Assembly (NCBI RefSeq): GCF_030125375.1
Contig: NZ_JASJUU010000010.1
Location: 111,929 to 175,928, forward strand
DNA length: 64,000 bases
Direction: 5' to 3'
From: Pseudoalteromonas umbrosa
GTDB taxonomy: Bacteria; Pseudomonadota; Gammaproteobacteria; Enterobacterales; Alteromonadaceae
This document shows, piece by piece, positions 34,101-40,617 of this stretch. The stretch's first letter is position 1; each line of letters starts with the position of its first letter. Position numbers and translations under genes: made by a program. The notes below the pieces were generated by a model. It saw nothing but the letters and a program-made list of their open reading frames with translations. It was not told the DNA's origin and made no database searches.

Positions 34101-35276
34101 ACTGCGAACTTCACTAATTTCGCACCTGCAGTGTTAGAGGATGCATCAGGTCAACGTGTAACTAGCTTAGAGCCAGGTCAAAAAGCATATGTTAATGCAG
34201 TGAACTCTTTTGCTATCTCTAGTGACGACAGCGTAGTAACGGTTGTAACAAGCCAAGATCTTGCAGGTCCTACAGAGCCAGAAACACCAACACCTGAAAT
34301 CGTTGAAGCATCATTTGACGTTGCTGAAAACACTGAAACAGGTACTGTTTTCGGACAAATTGAACTTGTTGAGCATGAAGGTAGTGCTGATATCTCTGAG
34401 TTCCTAGTGCGTTCGAGCAACCACGCAGGTGTGACTGTGTCTAAATCTGGTGAGTTAGTAGTTGCTGACGGTGAGCTGCTTGACTATGAAGCTGGTTACA
34501 TGGCAACACTTGTAGTTGTAGCGATTGATGTTGAAGGCAATATTTCTGATGAAGCTGAAATTTCTGTAAATATTACAAACGAAATTGATACTGACGAAGA
34601 GAAAGCGCCATATATCGCAGAAGGGCAAGAGTTTGACGTTCAAGAGAACGCTGAAGAAGGTACTGTGATTGGTCATCTTGAGTTTATGGACCAAGACGAC
34701 AATGTTGTAGAGTTTGAAGTTGAAGGCTCAGATGCCATCGCAATTGATGCAGATGGTCAAATCACAGTTGTAGGCGAAATTGACTTCGACGCCGGCGAGA
34801 CGATAGAAGTATCTGTTGTGGCTGTTGATGGCGACGATTTAGAGTCAGAAGCAGTGACTGTGGTATTCAACGTAGAAGAAGACGAATACGAAGGCAAGCC
34901 GATGATTGAAGAAGGTCAAAGCTTCAACATCGAAGAAAATAGCCCAATCGGTACTGTGATTGGTCAGCTAACATTCTCTGATTTCGACAATGACGTTGTT
35001 GAGTTCATCGTAACAGGCAGTTCACTTATCTCTGTTAATGAGCAAGGACAAGTACTTGTTGCTGGTAACCTAGACTTTGAATTTGATCGTCAGTTTAGCT
35101 TTGATGTTAAAGCAAAAGATGCACAAGGTAAGCATTCAGACACGGTTCGCGTAGACATTCGCTTAATCGATGTGAATGAAGACAATGGTGACGATGATGA
35201 CGATTCAGGTTCACTAGCTTGGTTGACATTACTTGCTGCACCATTTGCTGCGCTGCGTCGCCGTAAGCAAAAGTAA
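31179..35276 (+). CDS. Secreted S8 subtilisin-like protease with PA domain, cadherin-like repeats and GlyGly-CTERM-like tail
   Basis: 1365 residues. Signal peptide (1-29, MAKYSFKATAVAIAVSGALT), I9-type propeptide (~50-145), S8 catalytic domain with Asp176 (AVLDTGLDY), His245 (SSHGTSVS) and Ser565 (ATGTSFSGP), an inserted PA domain (~430-505, LIDRGSCAFTEKALNA), an Fn3-like region, then three cadherin-like repeats (from FDVAENTETGTVFGQI at ~1045, FDVQENAEEGTVIG and FNIEENSPIGTVIG). It ends in DDDDDSGSLAWLTLLAAPF and RRRK, a GlyGly-CTERM-like sorting tail for rhombosortase and type II secretion. The start is moved to 31179 (GGGGA upstream). Role: extracellular protein digestion. Confidence 0.95.
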   Translation: MAKYSFKATAVAIAVSGALTTAAAGAATAESHARALSTDVTKFTQSSNQEARVTAFMVVLKQETAADLMERGNYSVSDARATYASIETAQRDVTQQLVEEVEGIKVVGSTKLLASTLIVEASAEALAKIKNNKNVARILPLRDYELHVADANEYIKAAPVNLSGYTGEGQKVAVLDTGLDYTHAVFGGEGTKEAYEAAQADPRAVTWPQGQVVGGYDFIRNDPDPIENDPNFPDPTSPDDGASSHGTSVSHSVTGIAPDVELYAYSVCGGGCPFAAQLGALEAAMDPNGDGDISDRVDVINMSLGGEFGSTVTSEMDGTQYLIHKFVKLGTNVVISAGNDGNNPFRIGGPSTTPNALSVGAMGHPTINDLFAVGTVAGNRVEVGTAGFGFQGEFAFSNNDVEIVYPDAAPEGCLVEDQVNPGVFLNPFADMDFTGKAVLIDRGSCAFTEKALNAQERGAAYVIIANNGPGEAPGLGGSNPAVTIPTISVQQAVGTQIKEILAENRQPEFSFSIESHLAIDTVADFSSRGPSMDGLLKPEITAPGVNIQVAATGTYTGLAGATGTSFSGPITAGAVALVREARPELTAEEIKAVLMNTANLNVIMEPTTVSADSVLAPISLIGAGLVDVEKAVASEAVAWVAQEDFDTNQGALSFGFDVLDETTSYTKTVTLKNFSGEAKTYNLRKEARYSNDDDSGALSWDYPAEVTVPAGQAVEFDVTITIDPSKLPEWDLPNPQSYDDQVARPTALTLSEFDGALIFDDASTDGDHDIHLVYHVLPKAAESLELSYDDDNRLAVVNTGFDTMSLYTEQLVAMNSEAGEGDEAFAIKGVTFNAVASDTCSSGAFFTASVVLEDELLMHRQAGYQLNLDINNDGVHDYALANYNDVGRSAAVIGRMRTVSGPIVDGNPAWAFLTAGYHQSGTDTITFSACTDLIGLTSADFSSDAQQTIIGIEALVGYDNYQLGISSVTDSISGTANFTNFAPAVLEDASGQRVTSLEPGQKAYVNAVNSFAISSDDSVVTVVTSQDLAGPTEPETPTPEIVEASFDVAENTETGTVFGQIELVEHEGSADISEFLVRSSNHAGVTVSKSGELVVADGELLDYEAGYMATLVVVAIDVEGNISDEAEISVNITNEIDTDEEKAPYIAEGQEFDVQENAEEGTVIGHLEFMDQDDNVVEFEVEGSDAIAIDADGQITVVGEIDFDAGETIEVSVVAVDGDDLESEAVTVVFNVEEDEYEGKPMIEEGQSFNIEENSPIGTVIGQLTFSDFDNDVVEFIVTGSSLISVNEQGQVLVAGNLDFEFDRQFSFDVKAKDAQGKHSDTVRVDIRLIDVNEDNGDDDDDSGSLAWLTLLAAPFAALRRRKQK

Positions 35277-35312
35277 GATGTTATTGTCAGCTTAGCTTGA
35301 TAATAGCAACAT

Positions 35313-35343
35313 AAAAAACACCGGCATTGGCCGGTGTTTTTTT
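35313..35343 (+). terminator. Rho-independent terminator of the subtilase gene
   Basis: AACACCGGC / GCCGGTGTT, 9-bp stem, loop ATTG, then TTTTT; 37 bp after the stop codon. Confidence 0.93.
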
Positions 35344-35476
35344 ATGCATTGCAAAGTTGTAAAAACAGCCATTGTGGAGAGGAGGTTGATGGTGTAGCGC
35401 ACAAGGCATTATTACTTTTATGGCTAATAAAATATCGATAAATCATGGTAATAATGTATTAGTGTTATGAAATTGC

Positions 35477-35944
35477 TTAGCCTATGTCCTTAAAAATCAT
35501 ACCGCGTCGCATACTGCGTGTCGCTAACATGACCTCAGTCAATAGCGCTAAAAAAGCGCCTATTAAGAGTAACATCGCGGCGATGAAGCAGCTTGAAATT
35601 GTCACACCAAGTGACCAGGTATATAAATGGGAAATAAATAACAAGACGACTACAGCACATACCATGAGTGCACTGAGCACACTCATACTAAACGCAACAT
35701 GGATACAGCGAGAGCGTTTTAATAAAGCACGCATCTCTTGTGTGAAAGTAAAGTGTAATGCCTCATCCAAGTTTGCATTGAGCTTTCTATCAAGCAGCCT
35801 TGCCCTGTCAGTGATCCGTGCTAAACGATTAGATAAAACCCCAAGAAAAGCGGCAATACCCGTCAATAAAAAAACGGGTGCAACCGCTGTTTGGATAACC
35901 TTGGCCATCGTTAAAATGTTGACCACGTCTGAATTTAATTCCAC
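35477..35944 (-). CDS. DUF2721 membrane protein
   Basis: 155 residues with three membrane segments (about 15-38, 80-105, 112-138). The family pattern appears as APVFLLTGIAAFLGVLSNRLARITDR, followed by a charged cytoplasmic loop. Function unknown for the family. It overlaps the upstream redoxin gene by 10 bp, so the two form one operon. A long open frame on the opposite strand over this gene lacks any family features and is ignored. Confidence 0.88.
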   Translation of the reverse strand: MELNSDVVNILTMAKVIQTAVAPVFLLTGIAAFLGVLSNRLARITDRARLLDRKLNANLDEALHFTFTQEMRALLKRSRCIHVAFSMSVLSALMVCAVVVLLFISHLYTWSLGVTISSCFIAAMLLLIGAFLALLTEVMLATRSMRRGMIFKDIG

Positions 35945-36441
35945 TTTACCTGCTCTATAATATTGTCAGTTTCACCTATTAAAGTGTTAATCACACGGTT
36001 ATTTTCATCAAGTAGTATTAGGCGTGGTACGCCTTTATTCGCATATTGGCTGTATATCGTGCGCTTTTCATCGCTGATAAGTGGAAAGGTCACACTATAT
36101 TCTTGAGCAAATTGTGTGAGAGATGCGGTGTTTTCTTCTCGGCCAATAGCTAAAATGGTCAGTGTTTTGTCTTCGACGAGCTTAGAAGCATTGAGCTGCT
36201 GAAACAGACGTTGGGAGTCAGAACACCATGTTGCAAAAAGTATGACTAACTTTCTTGATGGTTGATCACGCAAATTAACTGTTTGGTCATGGATGTCTTT
36301 CAATGAAAGATGTTTAAACACTTCCCCTTGGCTTATATAGGTTTCATAATCAGGGTTTGGTGTCACTTCTGTGGTGCCACATGCACTGATCGATAAACAC
36401 AAAGCAGCGGCTGTGCCGATTGTGAATAGACTTTTTATCAT
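35935..36441 (-). CDS. Redoxin/TlpA-like lipoprotein with WCxxS active site
   Basis: 168 residues. Lipobox SISAC (Cys21). Thioredoxin fold: strand VILFATWCSDS (about 76-86), where the usual CxxC is CSDS, so the resolving cysteine is Ser; then FPLISDEKRTIYSQY and the cis-Pro loop GVPRLILLDENN. With one active-site Cys, it may act as a peroxiredoxin-like or monothiol enzyme rather than a disulfide reductase. Anchored in the periplasmic face of a membrane. Overlaps DUF2721 by 10 bp. Confidence 0.85.
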   Translation of the reverse strand: MIKSLFTIGTAAALCLSISACGTTEVTPNPDYETYISQGEVFKHLSLKDIHDQTVNLRDQPSRKLVILFATWCSDSQRLFQQLNASKLVEDKTLTILAIGREENTASLTQFAQEYSVTFPLISDEKRTIYSQYANKGVPRLILLDENNRVINTLIGETDNIIEQVKWN

Positions 36442-36542
36442 TGTGTATTTCCTTATGTTAGGCTGGCGTTATTTACGCGTATTTTGCATCACATAGCAAG
36501 CTTTGTGGTGGGCATTTTTTGCAAGGTTATTGTTCTTTATAT

Positions 36543-36968
36543 ATGGCTTATTTCAGTCTTTTCTTTAGCGCCTTGATTGCAGCGACTTTGTTACCTGCGT
36601 CATCGGAATTGCTGCTTTCGGGTATGGTTGTTAAGCAAACGGGCTTATTGTGGTTATTATGGTTGAGTGCGACTTTAGGCAATGTGATTGGCAGTTGTGT
36701 GAATTATTATTTAGGTACTCAGGTGGAGAGGTTAAGCCATCATCGCTGGTTTCCAGTATCACCAAGAGCGTTAGAAAAAGCGCGCGGCCATTTTCAAAAA
36801 TATGGCACAGTAAGCTTATTGTTTGCGTGGTTGCCTGTTATTGGTGATCCTTTAACGCTGGTTGCTGGCGTTTTTAGAATAAAATTCGGTCTCTTTTTGC
36901 TATTAGTGAGCCTAGGAAAGGGGTTGCGATATGCCTTGGTGATCGCGTTAGCACTGGAGTTACTTTAA
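36543..36968 (+). CDS. YqaA-family (DedA-like) membrane protein
   Basis: 141 residues, four or five membrane segments. The YqaA pattern is visible: LPASSELLLSGM, LGNVIGSCVNYYLGTQ, then KARGHFQKYGTVSLLFAWLPVIGDPLTLVAG, matching the SNARE-associated/DedA superfamily motif (GxxP..E, F.R..P..R-like). Probably an inner-membrane lipid or small-molecule transporter relative; no defined substrate. ATG at 36543 is preferred; upstream in-frame TTG at 36519 is less likely. Confidence 0.88.
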   Translation: MAYFSLFFSALIAATLLPASSELLLSGMVVKQTGLLWLLWLSATLGNVIGSCVNYYLGTQVERLSHHRWFPVSPRALEKARGHFQKYGTVSLLFAWLPVIGDPLTLVAGVFRIKFGLFLLLVSLGKGLRYALVIALALELL

Positions 36969-37004
36969 ATTAAATAAAGCCTTAAAGCTGGCGCCATAAG
37001 GCTT
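36966..37004 (-). terminator. Terminator of the folM-folE-folX operon
   Basis: On the minus strand AAGCCTTA / TAAGGCTT, 8-bp stem with a 12-nt loop, followed by TTATTTAATTT; starts 9 bp after the folX stop. Confidence 0.6.
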
Positions 37005-37012
37005 AGCCAATA

Positions 37013-37390
37013 TCAGTCAATATTGCGTTTTTTTTGCCACTCTAATGTTAATGATACGGAATCTGCAAACCTCAATGCATGAGGCTTGTCGACCCGTACT
37101 CGTGCAAATGTCACATCGGGGTGAATATGGCATTGCGCCAATATATCGGCCACGAGTTTTTCTAATAATAAGAAGTGCCCGTTCTCTACTAACTTGATAA
37201 CTGACTTGGTAATGGTCTTATAATTTAACGCATGTTCTACTTCATCTAATTGCACACACTCAGTATCTGCTGGGTAATGTATTTCAATATTGATGACAAC
37301 ATCTTGTTTCTTTTCACGCTCTTCATCGTTAAATCCGATAAAAGTGCGCAGTCTCAGATTAGTTATATTGATAATTGCATTGTGCATCAT
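37013..37390 (-). CDS. folX: Dihydroneopterin triphosphate 2'-epimerase
   Basis: 125 residues, very close to E. coli FolX in pattern: NLRLRTFIGFNDEE, IHYPADTE, HALNYKTITKSVI, LLEKLVADIL and the end VDKPHALRFADSVSLTLEW. It epimerises dihydroneopterin triphosphate to the monapterin form, and belongs to the FolB aldolase fold. Third gene of folM-folE-folX, 16 bp after folE. FolB (folate aldolase) is the alternative, but the NLRLRTFIG and YPAD features favour FolX. Confidence 0.93.
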   Translation of the reverse strand: MMHNAIINITNLRLRTFIGFNDEEREKKQDVVINIEIHYPADTECVQLDEVEHALNYKTITKSVIKLVENGHFLLLEKLVADILAQCHIHPDVTFARVRVDKPHALRFADSVSLTLEWQKKRNID

Positions 37391-37406
37391 GGCCTATCCT
37401 TGCAAG

Positions 37407-37976
37407 CTAGCCGTGTTTGACGAGTTGTAAAAACTCGTTACGCGTTTTTGCATCTTCTCTAAAGTTACCTAGCATGACTGAAGTACGCATTTTTGAGTTT
37501 TGTTTCTCAACACCGCGCATCATCATACACATATGTTTTGCTTCAACAATGACTCCCACACCTCTTGCACCTGTTACTTCCTCAACCGCTTTAGCAATTT
37601 GGTGAGTGAGTTGCTCTTGGATCTGAAAACGACGAGCAAACATGTCTACAATTCGAGCAAACTTAGATAAGCCTAACACTTTACCATTTGGAATGTAAGC
37701 AATGTGGCAACGCCCGACAAAAGGCAGTAGATGGTGCTCGCACATTGAGTACAGTTCGATATCTTGAATGAGGACCATATCATCTGCATCAGATGAAAAT
37801 ACGGCATTGTTGGTGATTTCATCTAGCGTTTGTCGGTAGCCTTGAGTTAGATATTCCATTGCTTTGGCAGCGCGTTTTGGTGTATCAAGTAGGCCTTCGC
37901 GATCGACATCTTCACCTACCGCGTTAATGATCTCTTTATAACTGTTTTTTAAATCTTCATGCATAATATGACTCAC
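37407..37976 (-). CDS. folE: GTP cyclohydrolase I
   Basis: 189 residues, the zinc enzyme that makes dihydroneopterin triphosphate from GTP. Zinc ligands appear in YSMCEHHLLPFVGRCHIAYI and the Cys of KHMCMMMRG; DTPKRAAKAMEYLTQGY and GLSKFARIVDMFARRFQ are family signatures. It feeds both folate and, here, the monapterin branch encoded by flanking folM and folX. ATG at 37964 (fifth codon) is an alternative start. Confidence 0.96.
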   Translation of the reverse strand: MSHIMHEDLKNSYKEIINAVGEDVDREGLLDTPKRAAKAMEYLTQGYRQTLDEITNNAVFSSDADDMVLIQDIELYSMCEHHLLPFVGRCHIAYIPNGKVLGLSKFARIVDMFARRFQIQEQLTHQIAKAVEEVTGARGVGVIVEAKHMCMMMRGVEKQNSKMRTSVMLGNFREDAKTRNEFLQLVKHG

Positions 37977-38022
37977 AATTCATTATCTGATGAGTTCAAG
38001 CGAATTATCACGTCGCTTAAAC

Positions 38023-38730
38023 TTACTTAAGGTGTCTTCCACCATCTACGGCAAGTGTTCTACCTGTTATATAGTTGCTATTGAGCAATAGCTCAATGCT
38101 CGCAATGACTTCTTGGCATCCTGGTTCAATGCCCATTAAAGACTTTTGCAGTGTTTTAGTTTTATAGGCCTCATCATCATGCTCATTAAAAATGATGAGA
38201 GATGGCGAGACGGAATTAACTTTAATATTGGGGGCGTATTTTGCTGCAAATGAACGGCTCAGATTGTCTAAAGCGGCTTTGCTGGCTGCGTAAGCTACGT
38301 GTTTAGGGCTGCCTTTTTCTGCAACATAGTCGGTGATGTGCACAATATCACTCACCTCATTTGAGGCTTGCAGCAGAGGTGCTAAAGCCATATTGAGCAA
38401 ATAAGGGACTTTTGCGTGAATCCGCATCATGTTATCAAACAAGGCATCATGATCTGGGTTAAGCTTTTCGCAGTCCCAGCTTGATGCATTGTGAATGACA
38501 GCACGTAAAGCACTTGTTTGTTCTTTTATTTTCTCTACAAGTTGCGCTATTGCATCTGGCTCATTGAAGTCGACTTGGATGCATGTTGCACCGCTTGCCT
38601 CTAACTCATCGACGCTTTTATGTCGTGTCCGATAGGTTACAATCAGCGGTAAATCAGCAGAAATAAAGTGCTTTGCAAGTGCAAGCCCGATACGTTGTGC
38701 TCCACCGGTAATTAAAATTGGGGCTGCCAT
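38023..38730 (-). CDS. folM: Dihydromonapterin reductase
   Basis: A 235-residue SDR close to E. coli FolM: PILITGGAQRIGLALAKHF, the unusual HNASSW in place of NNAG, ITDYVAEKGS, catalytic YAASKAALDN, PSLIIFNEHDD and the terminal VDGGRHLK. It reduces dihydromonapterin to tetrahydromonapterin with NADPH; that cofactor serves phenylalanine hydroxylase in related bacteria. First gene of the operon, 46 bp ahead of folE. No phhA lies in this window. AAGGAAAC precedes the ATG. Confidence 0.95.
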   Translation of the reverse strand: MAAPILITGGAQRIGLALAKHFISADLPLIVTYRTRHKSVDELEASGATCIQVDFNEPDAIAQLVEKIKEQTSALRAVIHNASSWDCEKLNPDHDALFDNMMRIHAKVPYLLNMALAPLLQASNEVSDIVHITDYVAEKGSPKHVAYAASKAALDNLSRSFAAKYAPNIKVNSVSPSLIIFNEHDDEAYKTKTLQKSLMGIEPGCQEVIASIELLLNSNYITGRTLAVDGGRHLK

Positions 38731-38935
38731 TATGTTTCCTTAAAAAGTGGTGTCTTGTGACTATAAGTTTGGTGAAATAATCAGAACACGCTGTGCTTTT
38801 GGCACTATCACTGACACATTTGCCAAATTAATACGGGACGAGTTACCTTTATGATCACTAACTTAGCATGGGTTTTCATTGACTGTATAGCATCTTGTTA
38901 CTTTTTTGTTAAAGTTTGGGCCCAGCCTGACAAAA

Positions 38936-38960
38936 ATAAAAAAGGGTGCAAATTGCACCC
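38936..38960 (-). terminator. Rho-independent terminator of nadE
   Basis: On the minus strand GGGTGCA / TGCACCC, 7-bp stem with a 3-nt loop, followed by CTTTTTTATTTTT; 28 bp after the nadE stop. Confidence 0.9.
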
Positions 38961-38988
38961 TATCTTCAGGTAAATTCTGTGCTTATGC

Positions 38989-39822
38989 TTACTCATCATA
39001 TACAGTCGGAATCGGCTGTCGTTTGTGCTGCGTGCGCAGATAGATAGTAACAAGCTTATCTTCAACTTCTTGTGTGACAGGTTTGCCTTCCAAGAAGTCA
39101 TCGATGTTGTCATAGCTCAATCCGAGTGCATCTTCATCAGCTAGACCAGGTCTATCACATTCTAAATCAGCAGTGGGTACTTTATCGACCAGTTGCGCAG
39201 GTGCGCCCAATTGCGCGGCAAGTGCACGGACTTGGCGCTTTGACAAACCAAATAACGGTGCCAAATCACAGGCTCCATCACCAAATTTAGTATAAAACCC
39301 AGTGATATTTTCTGCGCTGTGGTCCGTGCCAACTACAAGACCGGCGCTTAAACCTGCAATCTCATATTGTGCAACCATACGTTGTCTCGCTTTCACGTTA
39401 CCTTTAACAAAATCTATTTGGGTCTGTTGAGGTAGCGTCAGATCCGCATCTGTCATTGCTTGCATAGCCTGCTCATGCATAGCATCTGCAGCGGGTTTGA
39501 TATTGACAGTCAGTCGCTTTGTGGGCTTTATAAAGTCCATCGCCAGCTGGGCTTCATCCTCGTCGGCTTGTACTCCATAGGGTAGTCGCATCGCAATGAA
39601 TTGATAAGATTTATCAGGGTGAGCTTGATTTAATTCATCAACTGCCAATTGGCAAAGGCGGCCGCAGGTTGAAGAATCAACACCGCCGCTGATCCCAAGG
39701 ACAAGGCTTGTGCAGTGTGCAGATAGCAAACGCTGCTTGATAAACTGAACGCGACGTGTGATCTCTTCCGTCACGTTGATGCTAGGTTTAACTTTCATTT
39801 CGGCAATTATTGCGTCACGCAT
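38989..39822 (-). CDS. nadE: NH3-dependent NAD+ synthetase
   Basis: 277 residues, the ammonia-dependent short form without a glutaminase domain. ATP-pyrophosphatase P-loop SGGVDSSTCGR (about 45-55), RLPYGVQADEDEAQ, GTDHSAENITGFYTKFGDGACD and the C-terminal LDDFLEGK-like NIDDFLEGKPV. It converts deamido-NAD to NAD. Single gene with its own terminator. Confidence 0.97.
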   Translation of the reverse strand: MRDAIIAEMKVKPSINVTEEITRRVQFIKQRLLSAHCTSLVLGISGGVDSSTCGRLCQLAVDELNQAHPDKSYQFIAMRLPYGVQADEDEAQLAMDFIKPTKRLTVNIKPAADAMHEQAMQAMTDADLTLPQQTQIDFVKGNVKARQRMVAQYEIAGLSAGLVVGTDHSAENITGFYTKFGDGACDLAPLFGLSKRQVRALAAQLGAPAQLVDKVPTADLECDRPGLADEDALGLSYDNIDDFLEGKPVTQEVEDKLVTIYLRTQHKRQPIPTVYDE

Positions 39823-39900
39823 TGAATATCCTCAGGCCTATTTATTTTCTTCACAACCAGTGTAATTGATCCACAAGTCTCTGGGCAACGATGTTTTTAG

Positions 39901-40518
39901 TTAAAGTCCAAGATGCTGCTTTATGGCGTTAAGCTCGGCTTTTAATTGATTAATTTCCTCTAGTAAGGCATTTAGTTCATTTGGATTATTGATATCAGCT
40001 TGTGCTGACGTTTGTGGCTCTGGTGCATCACCAAATAAATGTTGATAACGACTTTCGCGTTTGCCAGGCTCACGCTCTAGTTTCACGACGAGCTCTTTTT
40101 CTTGCAGCTGAGCTAATGCCGTTTCAACTTCACTGACATTGCTAAATTCAGCTAAGCGACCACTGCGGGTTCGCAATTCCCCGGGTGTTTGTGGGCCACG
40201 AAGCAACAACAAGCATACAATTGCACGTTGTTGCTCGTCTAGTTGTAAGCTACTGAACTCAGTATTACAAAAACGGTGTGTGTATTTAGTTACACGTCCA
40301 GATAATGCTTCATCACACATCACTAATCGTTGTGTTTTAAGCTGTTCTAAGCCATCTAATACATCTGATTCAGTCAGTGAAAGTACGGGTTCTCGATTGG
40401 ACTTTTGATTGCATGCATTGGTAAGGGCATTCAATGAAAGCGGATACTGATCAGGTGTGGTTGTTTCTTTTTCTAGTAGGCAGCCAATTAGGCGCTGTTC
40501 TATTGTAGTGAGCTTCAT
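39901..40518 (-). CDS. YceH-family (DUF480) protein
   Basis: 205 residues with tandem winged-helix-like domains: MKLTTIEQRLIGCLLEKE, TPDQYPLSLNALTNACNQKSNREPV and LLLRGPQTPGELRTRSGRL. These are characteristic of YceH. Function is not established; a DNA- or protein-binding role is inferred from the fold. The C-terminus is a Leu-zipper-like helix (LNALLEEINQLKAELNAIKQ). The start is moved to 40518, with AGGGA upstream. Confidence 0.92.
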   Translation of the reverse strand: MKLTTIEQRLIGCLLEKETTTPDQYPLSLNALTNACNQKSNREPVLSLTESDVLDGLEQLKTQRLVMCDEALSGRVTKYTHRFCNTEFSSLQLDEQQRAIVCLLLLRGPQTPGELRTRSGRLAEFSNVSEVETALAQLQEKELVVKLEREPGKRESRYQHLFGDAPEPQTSAQADINNPNELNALLEEINQLKAELNAIKQHLGL

Positions 40519-40617
40519 AGTTTCCCTTTTCAAATCGTATCGTAATATGAAACGTGGCCATGTTTGATTGTGACTAACCGAGTGTGCACATGTGAAACTT
40601 AGGCCATTAAATTAGCT

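Noticed and set aside
35484..35960. 158-codon plus-strand frame over the DUF2721 gene
   Set aside because: It lies entirely opposite a gene with clear family motifs and membrane segments, has low-complexity composition and no ribosome binding site or recognisable domain.
35935..38730. folX alternatively called folB
   Set aside because: The NLRLRTFIG, IHYPADTE and VDKPHALRFADSVS pattern and the link with folM favour the epimerase FolX over the aldolase.
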